From assembly GCF_041514305.1 (NCBI RefSeq), contig NZ_JBGMWH010000006.1, forward strand, positions 124,001 to 188,000: DNA of 64,000 nucleotides. Reading direction: 5' to 3'. Position numbers and translations under genes: made by a program. Each line of letters begins with the position of its first letter. Positions within the stretch are counted from its first letter, which is position 1. Below, piece by piece: positions 40,591 through 48,538 of the stretch. The notes under the pieces were generated by a model. The model did no database searches and was not told where the DNA came from. It saw only the letters and a list, made by a program, of their open reading frames with translations. The DNA comes from Salinarimonas chemoclinalis. GTDB lineage: Bacteria; Pseudomonadota; Alphaproteobacteria; Rhizobiales; Beijerinckiaceae.

Positions 40591-42276
40591 TCAGGCGGCG
40601 CGCACCCGGCTCACGAAGGCGTCCATCGCCGCGCGCAGCGCGGTCGAGCGCTGCTGGAGCGTGCCCGAGGACGTCTCGACCAGCTCGGAGAGCTCGCCCG
40701 TGCGGGTCGCCTGGCCGGAGACCTCGCCGATGGTGCGGCTGACGTCCTGCGTGCCGGAGGCCGCCTCCGCCACGTTGCGGGCGATCTCGCCGGTCGTCGC
40801 GTTCTGCTGCTCGGCGGCGGCGGCGACCGTGTTCATCCGCTCGGTGATGGCGCGCACCTTCTCGGCGACCGCCGCGGCGGCCTCGATCGAGGCCTGGGCG
40901 GCCCCGCGCATCTCGGCGATCTGGCCGGCGATCTCCTCGGTCGCCTTGCCGGTCTGGTCGGCGAGGGACTTCACTTCCGCCGCGACGACGGCGAAGCCCT
41001 TGCCCGCCTCGCCCGCGCGGGCGGCCTCGATCGTGGCGTTGAGCGCCAGCAGGTTCGTCTGCGCGGCGATCTCGGAGATGAGCTTCGTCACGTCGCCGAT
41101 GCGCTGGACCACGCCGTTGAGGTTGGAGAGCGCCGCGTTCGAGCGCTCGACGTCGCCCGCGGCCTGGACCGCCATCTCGGAGGAGGCGTTCACCTGGCTC
41201 GAGATCTCGTTGATGGAGGCGGACATCTCCTCGGCGGCCGAGGCGACGCCGCGGACGTTGGCGGCGGTCTCCTCGGAGGCGCTGGAGGCACCCACAGCCT
41301 GCTCGGTCGTCTGCGCGGCGATGCCCGACAGGGTCGCCGCGGCCTCGGAGAGGCGGGCGGTCTCGGCCTGCATCTCGTCGGAGAGCTGGAGCACGGAAGC
41401 CTCGAACTCCTGGGCCAACCGCGCCATCTCCTCGCGGCGGCGCTGCTCGGCGCGCTCGCGCTGCTCGGCCGTCTCGGACTCGAGCGCGCGGGTGCGCACC
41501 AGGTTCTCGCGGAAGACGCCGAGCGCCGAACCCATGCGACCGATCTCGTCCCGACGGGTGGTGGCGTCCACCTCGGCGTCGAGATCGCCCTCGGCGAGGC
41601 GCTGGGTCGTGTCGGCGAGCCGCGCCAGCGGGCGCGAGATCGTGGCGAAGTTCATGTAGGCGAGCGCCAGCGCCACGGCTGCGATCAGCAGCGAGGCACC
41701 CAGCCCCATCGCCTTCACGGTGGAGAGCGCCGCCTCCTGGGCCGCGACCAGCGTGTCGCTCAGCGCGATCGTGTCGGCTTCGACCGCCTTGATACCCTCG
41801 ACCGCCGCCTGGAACTGGCGATCGGCCTCGACCGTGCTCGCCACGGCACGGGCGAGGTCGACGGTGATCGGGTCGCGCATGCGCTCGACCTGGGGACCGG
41901 CATAGGCCTCGCGCCAGGCGTTCCAGCCCTGCTCGGCCTCCCGCGCCTTCGCGGCGAGCGCCGGCGCGAGGACCTGCGCCTCGGCGGTGAGCTCGACGAA
42001 GACGGCGCGCGTCGTCTCGACCCCGGTCTCGAATTCCCCGAGCCGGTCGCGGTCGCCCGAGACGATGAAGCTCTGCAACGCGAAGGCCTGGCCGAGGACG
42101 GCGCCCTCGATGGCGCGGGCGTCGGCCATCAGCTCCTGCGCCTCGCGGGCCCGCTCGATGGCGTCGCCCGCGACGCTCGCGCGGTCGAACGAGACGAGGC
42201 CGGCGGCGACGCCGACGAGGGCGAGCCCGACGAAGGCGGCCAGGCCCTTCTTGGTGACGGAGAGATCGTTCAGCAT
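40591..42276 (-). CDS. Methyl-accepting chemotaxis protein
   Basis: The 561-residue protein has a first membrane helix (LAAFVGLALVGVAAGLVSF), a periplasmic four-helix sensor of about 160 residues, a second helix (LGASLLIAAVALALAYMNF), a HAMP domain and a long coiled-coil signalling domain. The hairpin tip EIAAQTNLLALNATIEAARAGEAGKG is conserved, as is the usual DQTGKATEEI. No C-terminal CheR-binding pentapeptide is present. The gene starts 23 bases after a secreted-protein gene, which may supply a ligand-binding partner. Confidence 0.93.
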   Translation of the reverse strand: MLNDLSVTKKGLAAFVGLALVGVAAGLVSFDRASVAGDAIERAREAQELMADARAIEGAVLGQAFALQSFIVSGDRDRLGEFETGVETTRAVFVELTAEAQVLAPALAAKAREAEQGWNAWREAYAGPQVERMRDPITVDLARAVASTVEADRQFQAAVEGIKAVEADTIALSDTLVAAQEAALSTVKAMGLGASLLIAAVALALAYMNFATISRPLARLADTTQRLAEGDLDAEVDATTRRDEIGRMGSALGVFRENLVRTRALESETAEQRERAEQRRREEMARLAQEFEASVLQLSDEMQAETARLSEAAATLSGIAAQTTEQAVGASSASEETAANVRGVASAAEEMSASINEISSQVNASSEMAVQAAGDVERSNAALSNLNGVVQRIGDVTKLISEIAAQTNLLALNATIEAARAGEAGKGFAVVAAEVKSLADQTGKATEEIAGQIAEMRGAAQASIEAAAAVAEKVRAITERMNTVAAAAEQQNATTGEIARNVAEAASGTQDVSRTIGEVSGQATRTGELSELVETSSGTLQQRSTALRAAMDAFVSRVRAA

Positions 42277-42299
42277 GGGTTCTGTCCGGGTCCTCGGGT

Positions 42300-42914
42300 T
42301 CAGCCGCCGACGAAGCCGTTGCGGCGCATCAGCTCGGTGAGGTTGATCTCGACGGTGGCGGAGCCGATCGGCGTCGTGCGGGACGCGTCGGTGACGGTCA
42401 GGTTGAGCTGGGCGCGCCAGATCCGCATCTCCTCGTCCCACTCGGGCTCGTCGATGAAGACGGCGTTCGGACCGAAGGGGAAGGTCTTCTGGTACTTCGC
42501 TTCGTCGCCCTGCCAGTAGTCGGAGGTGATCGCGCTCTGGCCGACGTTGAGACCATAGGCGTCGGTGACGAAGACCTCGACGAACAGGCCCAGCGCGCCG
42601 GCCTGGACGCGGGTGAGATAGACCGAGAGAGGGGAGGAGAGCGTCGCGGCGATCAGCGGCTTGTCCGCCGACGCGCGCTCCTCGACCCACTGCGCGTCGA
42701 GCGCGGTGATCCGGGCGGCGTCGATGCCGGCGTAGCGCTCGTTCTGGCTTTCGACGGAGAGCCGCACGATCTCCTGCTCCAGCCAGGAGCGGACGTCCGC
42801 GATCACGGCGTCGTCGATGAGCAGGTCCGCGCGGGGGGGAGAGCCTTGGGCGAGGGCCGGGGTCGAAGCCGCGCCGGCGGCGAGCAGGGCGAGGCCGAAT
42901 GTCTGGGCGCGCAT
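42300..42914 (-). CDS. Secreted protein partner of the chemoreceptor
   Basis: From ATG 42914, preceded by GGAGAAATC, the protein has 204 residues with a signal peptide (FGLALLAAGAASTPALAQG). The mature part looks like a small ligand-sensing domain: an N-terminal helix (VRSWLEQEIVRLSVESQNER), an anti-parallel sheet with FVTDAYGLNVGQSAITSDYW and a late ATVEINLTELM. The AYGLNVGQSxxTSDYWQGDE segment is typical of PDC/Cache-type sensors from two-component systems. It is in an operon with the chemoreceptor and might bind a ligand and touch its sensor domain; this is an inference. Confidence 0.78.
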   Translation of the reverse strand: MRAQTFGLALLAAGAASTPALAQGSPPRADLLIDDAVIADVRSWLEQEIVRLSVESQNERYAGIDAARITALDAQWVEERASADKPLIAATLSSPLSVYLTRVQAGALGLFVEVFVTDAYGLNVGQSAITSDYWQGDEAKYQKTFPFGPNAVFIDEPEWDEEMRIWRAQLNLTVTDASRTTPIGSATVEINLTELMRRNGFVGG

Positions 42915-43264
42915 TGTCGATTTCTCCGTGTAGATGCTCAAATGTTAGTCCCATCATCTGAATGGAGATTTAAGAGAAATGGATACGTGCGTAGGTATTT
43001 CAGCAATCGCTGCTACTTTGGATGATTTCGGAGGGGGATGGCCGCATTAATTTTCATTCTGGATAGATCTCCCGTCGAAAAACTCGCCACCCAAACCGGT
43101 AATGTGCATGAATGGAATGATTGAAACCTCAGGCGCGTCCTCCCGGAGCGATCGAGAGGGGCGGTCGCTCCGATCCGGAACGAAAACACCCGCCCGGGAG
43201 GCGGGGCGGGTGTCGCGGGGAGCGGCGGTGAGGGACGGCTCCACGGGGACGCCGTGGCGCCGCG
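42915..43264. other. AT-rich intergenic region
   Basis: This 350-base stretch separates two minus-strand operons. Bases from about 42940 to 43130 are clearly AT-rich compared with the surroundings and must contain the promoter for the chemoreceptor operon. Its right part holds a terminator for the glycolipid operon. I see no gene. Confidence 0.6.
43182..43213 (-). terminator. Rho-independent terminator of the glycolipid operon
   Basis: On the minus strand ACACCCGCCC pairs with GGGCGGGTGT (10 base pairs, 8-base loop) and is followed by TTTTCG. It lies about 50 bases after the stop at 43265. Confidence 0.8.
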
Positions 43265-44752
43265 TCAGGGGCGCGCGCGCACGAAGACGGCGGCGTGGGG
43301 GTCCCGGTGGATCTCGCGCCAGCCGGCGGCGTCGGCGAGCCGCCGGTCGAGGAGCGTGCCGGTCGAGGTGAGCGCCCAGCCGACGGCGTGGCGGTCCGCC
43401 ATCGCGGTGAGCGCGGTCGCGTCGGCGGTCTCGAGCGCCGCGTGCACGGCATGCATGAAGCCGTCGATGAAGAGCTGGTCGGAGCGCCCGTCGATGAAGG
43501 TCGGGACGCCTTCCAGGATGAGGAAGCCGCCGAGCGGGTAGTCGTTGAGGACCGGCGTGCCCGCCGAGCCCGCCGCGCGCGCCGCCTCCAGCGCCGCGAC
43601 GGGCGTCACCCGGGGGTGCGGCGCCATCGACGCGCGGGGCAGGAGCAGGGCCGCGACGAGGGCCGCGGTGAGGACGCCGGCGACCGCCGGCCGCGTCGTG
43701 CGGGTCGGCGCGCCGCGCGGGGGGGCCGCGAGCCCGGGCCGGAGCCGCGCCAGCGGATCGGCCAGCACGACGAGCGCCACGATGGCGAAGTCCGGCACGA
43801 AGCGCTGGTGCTGGACCGCCATGTACCCGCACACCAGCACGATCGCGCCGCGGACGAGCCCGGCGCGCGGGTCGCGCAGCCCGATGGCGCCCACCGCGAT
43901 CGCCGCCCCCGCGAAGGCCGGCAGCACGAACCAGTGCGTTCCGAGCGGCTCGAGCGGCTGCCACTCGCCGATGTAGAGCACGGCCTCCTTCGCCTCGAAG
44001 ACCGAGATCGCGACGAGGAGCGGCGTCGCGCCGTAGGGCGTCACGGTGGTGCAGGCGACGGCGAGAAGGCCGAAGCCGGCCCAGGAGAGCGCGAGCCGCA
44101 CCCTCTCGGCCGCGGGCGCGCGCGCGAGGGCCTCGAGCCCCAGCAGGCCCGCGAGGCCGATCGCGAGGGGAAAGCTCGCGTGCATGTTCGCCCAGGGGAT
44201 CATCAGGAGCGCCAGGGCGAGCGGAGGCGCACGCCCCCGCTCGACCGCCCGCGTCACGCCGACGAGCCAGCCGATCATCAGGAGGTGCGCGAGGACGTGC
44301 GGACGCGCGAGCGAGCCGAACATCACCAGGAACACGCCGACGAGGAAGGCGAGGAGCGCGACGCGCGGCTCGAGGCGGCGCATCAGGAAGGCCAGCAGCC
44401 AGGAGACCTTGGCCGCGATGGCGACGCTGGCGAGGAACGCGACGCCCGGCCAGCCCGCCGCGAGATGCGCGCCGCCGAGCAGGACCTGCGAGATCCACTC
44501 CTTGGCGATCCAGGGCTCGCCCAGGAAGGTGTGCGACCAGAGGTCCGCGCGTGGCCAGGTGCCGGTCGCGAGGATGTGCCGCCCGATCGCGACGTGCCAT
44601 TGCGTATCGGGATCGCCGAGCAGCATCGGCGCACGCAGGAGCTCGACGAGGAGGCACGCGGCGAAGGCGAGGGCCGGGTAGAGGAGCGTCTTGTCGAGGC
44701 CGAGCGGCAGCGGCCGGTCGGCGGCGGCGAAGGCGGGGCTCGTGGGCTGCAT
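43265..44752 (-). CDS. Multi-helix membrane protein, glycosyltransferase GT-C-like
   Basis: The 495-residue protein has about 11 membrane helices and a C-terminal periplasmic domain (VLNDYPLGGFLILEGVPTFIDGR, then SDQLFIDGF). Early acidic residues in LLGDPDTQWHVAIGRHIL are placed like the catalytic loop of lipid-linked sugar transferases (GT-C fold). It is the last gene of a four-gene operon with a GtrB-type transferase, a methyltransferase and a GtrA-type flippase, so transfer of a lipid-linked sugar to a periplasmic target is likely. The exact reaction is unknown. Confidence 0.8.
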   Translation of the reverse strand: MQPTSPAFAAADRPLPLGLDKTLLYPALAFAACLLVELLRAPMLLGDPDTQWHVAIGRHILATGTWPRADLWSHTFLGEPWIAKEWISQVLLGGAHLAAGWPGVAFLASVAIAAKVSWLLAFLMRRLEPRVALLAFLVGVFLVMFGSLARPHVLAHLLMIGWLVGVTRAVERGRAPPLALALLMIPWANMHASFPLAIGLAGLLGLEALARAPAAERVRLALSWAGFGLLAVACTTVTPYGATPLLVAISVFEAKEAVLYIGEWQPLEPLGTHWFVLPAFAGAAIAVGAIGLRDPRAGLVRGAIVLVCGYMAVQHQRFVPDFAIVALVVLADPLARLRPGLAAPPRGAPTRTTRPAVAGVLTAALVAALLLPRASMAPHPRVTPVAALEAARAAGSAGTPVLNDYPLGGFLILEGVPTFIDGRSDQLFIDGFMHAVHAALETADATALTAMADRHAVGWALTSTGTLLDRRLADAAGWREIHRDPHAAVFVRARP

Positions 44753-44761
44753 GGGCGTCGC

Positions 44762-45190
44762 CTAGCGGGTGTGGGGCGTCGTCAGTGCCCTCGCGAAGAC
44801 GAGGCGCGACAGCGCCAGCGCGTTCGCGGCGGGGATCGCGATCGCCACGGCGAGGAAGCTCGCCGACGGCGGCGCGCCGACGACGTCGGTCAGCACGATG
44901 GGGATCGCCAGCGCCGCGCCCCACCCCGCCGCCGTCAGCACCGAGAAGCGCCATGCGGCCTCGCGATGCGGGCGCGTCGAGCGGAAGGTGAAGCCGCGGT
45001 GCGCGAGGTAGGAGAACGATGCCGTGACGGCGTAGGCGCCGATCGAGGCGCCGGCGGCGGGCAGGCCGAGCCGCGCCTCGCCGACGAAGGCGAGCGCGAG
45101 GTAGAGGCCGGTCGAGACGCCGCCCACGGCGAGGAGCCGCACGAGCGGGGTGCGGGCGAGCCGTGAAGTGGCGGCGACCACGCCCCTCAC
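44762..45190 (-). CDS. GtrA-family membrane protein
   Basis: The 142-residue protein has four helices with the GtrA signature: LVRLLAVGGVSTGLYLAL at the start, YLAHRGFTFRS in the middle and a final helix pair. GtrA proteins are thought to flip a lipid-linked sugar made by GtrB. The GTG at 45190 overlaps the stop of the methyltransferase gene (GTGA), so coupling is tight. Confidence 0.85.
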   Translation of the reverse strand: MRGVVAATSRLARTPLVRLLAVGGVSTGLYLALAFVGEARLGLPAAGASIGAYAVTASFSYLAHRGFTFRSTRPHREAAWRFSVLTAAGWGAALAIPIVLTDVVGAPPSASFLAVAIAIPAANALALSRLVFARALTTPHTR

Positions 45191-45870
45191 GCCCGCCCCC
45201 AGGCGACGTATTGCGCGCCGAGCGGCAGGCGCGCCAGACGCCGCTCGATCGCACGCGCCCAGGGCGCGGCGGTGGGGGCGAGGAGGATGTGCGCGCTCTC
45301 GACCGCCTCGCATCCCGCCTGCGCCAGCAGCGCGCGGGCGCGCCGCGCACCGAGGAGCACGGCGTCCCGGTCGAACGGGCAGCGCGCCACCGCGAGCCGC
45401 GTGCCGGGGTTGAGCGGGTTGTGCTCGACGAGCACGACGAGCCCGCCGGGACGCACCACGCGGCGCATCTCGGCGACGAACCCCGGCCAGCGCGCGGGCG
45501 GCACGTGATGGACGACGCAGGTGGCGAGGGCGACGTCGACCGAGCCGCCCTGCACGGGGAGGATCTCGCCGTCGCTCTCGCGATAGTCCGCGAAGGGGTT
45601 GTCCCGCCGCGCCCGCGCCAGGCTCTCCGCGGAGACGTCCGTGCCGACGAGGCGCCCAACGATGGGGCCGAGGAGCGGATGCAGCCGCCCGACCCCGCAG
45701 CCGACGTCGAGGAGGTCGGGCGCGCGGTCCCCGAAACGGCGCGCGAGCAGGCCCGCGAGGAAGTCCGCCTTCGCCGCGAGGAAGAAGTCGTGCGACAGGC
45801 CCGAGAAGGCGATGGAGCGCGCGACCTCGGCCTCGTAGCTCTCGCGATAGGTGTCGAAGGAGGCGTTCAT
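45187..45870 (-). CDS. SAM-dependent methyltransferase, class I
   Basis: The 227-residue protein has motif I (LLDVGCGVGRLHPLLG), a downstream acidic residue (VGTDVSAESLA), motif IV (VDVALATCVVHHVPPARW) and VVRPGGLVVLVEHNPLNPGT, typical of the ubiquinone/menaquinone-type small-molecule fold. It overlaps both neighbours by 4 bases (ATGA upstream, GTGA downstream). It may methylate the sugar or lipid made by this operon. Confidence 0.87.
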   Translation of the reverse strand: MNASFDTYRESYEAEVARSIAFSGLSHDFFLAAKADFLAGLLARRFGDRAPDLLDVGCGVGRLHPLLGPIVGRLVGTDVSAESLARARRDNPFADYRESDGEILPVQGGSVDVALATCVVHHVPPARWPGFVAEMRRVVRPGGLVVLVEHNPLNPGTRLAVARCPFDRDAVLLGARRARALLAQAGCEAVESAHILLAPTAAPWARAIERRLARLPLGAQYVAWGRA

Positions 45871-46883
45871 CGGGCGGCCTCCCGCGGCGTCGTCGCCGCT
45901 CCGGCGTCGCGCGCGTTCTCCAGGTTGACCGTGCGCCCCACCACGTAGAGCGGGCGGCCCTTCACCTCGTTGTGGATGCGCCCGACATAGAGCCCCACGA
46001 CCCCCGTCGTGATCAGGTTGACGCCGGAGAGGAAGGACAGGATGACGGCGAGCGAGGCCCAGCCGGGCACCAGCGCCGCGTCGAGGAAGCTCAGCACGAC
46101 GACCCATCCGCCGTAGCCGAGCGCACCCGCCGAGACCGCGAGGCCGAGCCAGAGCACGAGCCGCAGCGGCGCGTCCGAGAAGCCGACGATGCCGTCGAAG
46201 GCGAGCCGCATCATCTTGCGCATCGAGTACTTGGTCTCGCCCGCCACCCGCGCCAACCGACGGTAGGGCACGGCGGCCTGGCGAAAGCCCATCCAGCCGA
46301 ACATGCCGCGCACGAAGCGGTCGCGCTCGGGCATCGCCTTGAAGGCGTCCACCGCCTTGCGGTCGACGAGGCGGAAGTCGCCGACGTTGCGCGGGATGTC
46401 GACGCGGGTGAGCCGCGCGAGCAGCCGGTAGAACAGGCTCGCCGTCCACAGCTTGAGCCGGCTCTCGCCGGCCCGCGAGACGCGCTGGGCGTAGACGATC
46501 TCGTAGCCCTCGCGCCACTTGGCGACGAGGTCGTGCACGACCTCCGGCGGGTCCTGCAGGTCCGCGTCCATGACGACGACCGCCTCGCCGCGCGCGACGT
46601 CCATGCCCGCGGTGATCGCGATCTGGTGCCCGAAGTTGCGCGACAGCGCGAGGTAGCGCCAGCGCGGGTCGTCCTTCGCCTTGCCGGCGGCGAGGATGCC
46701 CGAGCGGTCCCGGCTACCGTCGTCGACGAGGATCACCTCGGCGGGCCCGTCGAGCGTCTCCATCAGCCGTCCGAGCCGGTGGAACAGGATCGGCAGCGCC
46801 AGCTCCTCGTCGAAGAGCGGGATCACGAAGGAATAGCGCGGTGTGGCGCTCGATGTCTCGCCTCCGGCGACGCGCGTCGGCAC
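45867..46883 (-). CDS. Family 2 glycosyltransferase, GtrB/DPM1-like
   Basis: The 338-residue protein has the catalytic GT2 domain (FVIPLFDEELALP, EVILVDDGSRDRSG, the DxD in VVVMDADLQDPPE, and RRVSRAGESRLKL-like acceptor region) and two C-terminal helices (LWLGLAVSAGALGYGGWVVV, ILSFLSGVNLITTGVVGLY). This layout transfers glucose or another sugar to undecaprenyl phosphate. It is the first gene of the operon, starting at GTG 46883 behind GGGGAGG. Confidence 0.92.
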   Translation of the reverse strand: MPTRVAGGETSSATPRYSFVIPLFDEELALPILFHRLGRLMETLDGPAEVILVDDGSRDRSGILAAGKAKDDPRWRYLALSRNFGHQIAITAGMDVARGEAVVVMDADLQDPPEVVHDLVAKWREGYEIVYAQRVSRAGESRLKLWTASLFYRLLARLTRVDIPRNVGDFRLVDRKAVDAFKAMPERDRFVRGMFGWMGFRQAAVPYRRLARVAGETKYSMRKMMRLAFDGIVGFSDAPLRLVLWLGLAVSAGALGYGGWVVVLSFLDAALVPGWASLAVILSFLSGVNLITTGVVGLYVGRIHNEVKGRPLYVVGRTVNLENARDAGAATTPREAAR

Positions 46884-47128
46884 GATGGGGCCTCCCCGGG
46901 TTCTGGGCCGCGGCGGATTAGGGGGGAGGGGGCGTTAGGAAAGTCTCAGCGGGTCGGGGTCGGGCGCGGGTAGGGTTAAGGCGAGGTTGAAAGGGGCGGC
47001 CGCCGGCTCTCGCCTGCGCATGCGGGATGCGCGACATCTTGGATGCAGGCTCGCGCGAGCGGCATCGACGAACCACCGAGGATGTGCCACATTCACGCCA
47101 CAAAAGACTATCTGGGGGCGGACGACAC

Positions 47129-47527
47129 ATGCGTATCTCGGTTGCGATCCTGGCGGCGGCCGTGCTGGCGGGCTGCGCCTCGCGTGCGAGCGACATCACG
47201 GCGGCCTACGTCTCGCCGCTGACCTACGAGAGCTACACCTGCGACCAGCTCCGCGAGGAGGCGACACGGGTCTCCTCCCGCGCGATCGCCGCGACCGGCG
47301 CGCAGAACCAGCGCGCCTCGAACGACGCGGTCGCCACCGGCGTCAGCCTCATTCTGTTCTGGCCGGCGGCCTTCCTGGTGCGCGGCGACGGCGCCCAGGC
47401 GGCCGAACTCGCCCGCCTGAAGGGCGAGATGGACGCGATCGAGCAGGTCTCGACCCGCAAGCGCTGCGGCATCGAGTTCCAGCGCACCCCTCAGCCGGTG
47501 GCGACGCCGGTGATGGAGCGGGGGTGA
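47129..47527 (+). CDS. Small lipoprotein
   Basis: The 132-residue protein has a lipoprotein signal (AILAAAVLAGCAS) and a mature part with YESYTCDQLREEATRVSSRA, a helix and a short hydrophobic SLILFWPAAFLVRG segment. A LARLKGEMDAIEQV helix and RKRCGIEF follow. Such proteins occur widely in alphaproteobacteria with no known role. It is monocistronic. Confidence 0.82.
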   Translation: MRISVAILAAAVLAGCASRASDITAAYVSPLTYESYTCDQLREEATRVSSRAIAATGAQNQRASNDAVATGVSLILFWPAAFLVRGDGAQAAELARLKGEMDAIEQVSTRKRCGIEFQRTPQPVATPVMERG

Positions 47528-47585
47528 GGAAGCTGCGGCTTCTCGCATCTGGCGAGCATGCTGATCGCGGTGCAAGGTGGTGCAA

Positions 47586-48524
47586 ATGGGTATCAAGCCT
47601 AGGTCTTACTCGATAAGTTTATTTAGTTCGCAGTTTCCGGCGCACATGCATCTGAACGTTATGCAGAGGCATGATATTACTTGGGATCAGTTAATCTGGT
47701 CAGCTCTAAGCATCGGGCGGCCGGGAAGACAGCAACTCGCTCTGCAGAATAAATCCGATTACTACGAAGCATTATTCCGATGCTCGCTATTGTGGATGGC
47801 TATTGAACAGAAAGGATTTAGCTATTACAGGACGGACGCTTTTAAGACGCTTGATCCGACCGAAAAAGGTTCAGTAAACTATTTTATTGGAATGACCGTC
47901 TGTAAATTGTTTGCGGCCCTGATTCTCCGCACGCCCCATACACTTCATATTGATGCGTTCCCCGGCATGGTCAGATTGGCTGGTCGCTCTCGGCCAGATC
48001 TATTTGGCCAGGATGTTTGGAATAGAAATTGGCGTGTTTTTGAGGCGAAGGGTCGGGGCTCTTTGCCTTCTGCAGACGACAAACTAAAAGCAAAGCAGCA
48101 AGCTCAGCGAGTTGTTGACATAAATGGTCAGCTACCTGATCTCAACGTCGCCGGAATTTCATACTTCCGCGGGGATATCCTTACTTACACATGGAGCGAT
48201 CCGTCGCCAAAGGGTGAACTGAGCCTTTCAGTACCAGAAGGTGCGTGGAGGCTCTGCTTTTCCTGTTTCATGCCCTTCTTATCTGAGGTGCTCGGTGTCG
48301 GTACCGCCGAAAATCCGCGAATGGTTGATGTTCCGGCGATCGATGTGAAAATGGGGGTGCACCCCAAGGTTGGGGCTGAGTTGAGGCGCGGGGACTGGCG
48401 CGGCGCGATTGACAGCGCGCACGAACTCCAAGCCGAATTCAAAGAACTCGGCTTTATGCCAGATGGGGTCAGGATCTCTGCCGGAGACAGGTGGAAATTA
48501 CCCCGCCCCATGTCCGAAAGCTAG
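47586..48524 (+). CDS. AT-rich orphan gene with a PD-(D/E)XK-like nuclease signature
   Basis: The 312-residue protein is not a family I can name. Its first half is helical (DYYEALFRCSLLWMAIEQKG, FIGMTVCKLFAALIL). In the middle it has RSRPDLFGQDVW followed by RVFEAKGRG and KAKQQAQRV: Asp138, then Glu153-x-Lys155, the order and spacing of PD-(D/E)XK nucleases. The C-terminal third may be a separate domain. Codons and bases are far more AT-rich than the neighbours, and the gene sits alone between a lipoprotein gene and pyruvate kinase. It is probably acquired, perhaps a defence or mobile-DNA gene. The nuclease reading is an inference from one motif. Confidence 0.68.
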   Translation: MGIKPRSYSISLFSSQFPAHMHLNVMQRHDITWDQLIWSALSIGRPGRQQLALQNKSDYYEALFRCSLLWMAIEQKGFSYYRTDAFKTLDPTEKGSVNYFIGMTVCKLFAALILRTPHTLHIDAFPGMVRLAGRSRPDLFGQDVWNRNWRVFEAKGRGSLPSADDKLKAKQQAQRVVDINGQLPDLNVAGISYFRGDILTYTWSDPSPKGELSLSVPEGAWRLCFSCFMPFLSEVLGVGTAENPRMVDVPAIDVKMGVHPKVGAELRRGDWRGAIDSAHELQAEFKELGFMPDGVRISAGDRWKLPRPMSES

Positions 48525-48538
48525 CCCCTCATCTTTCC

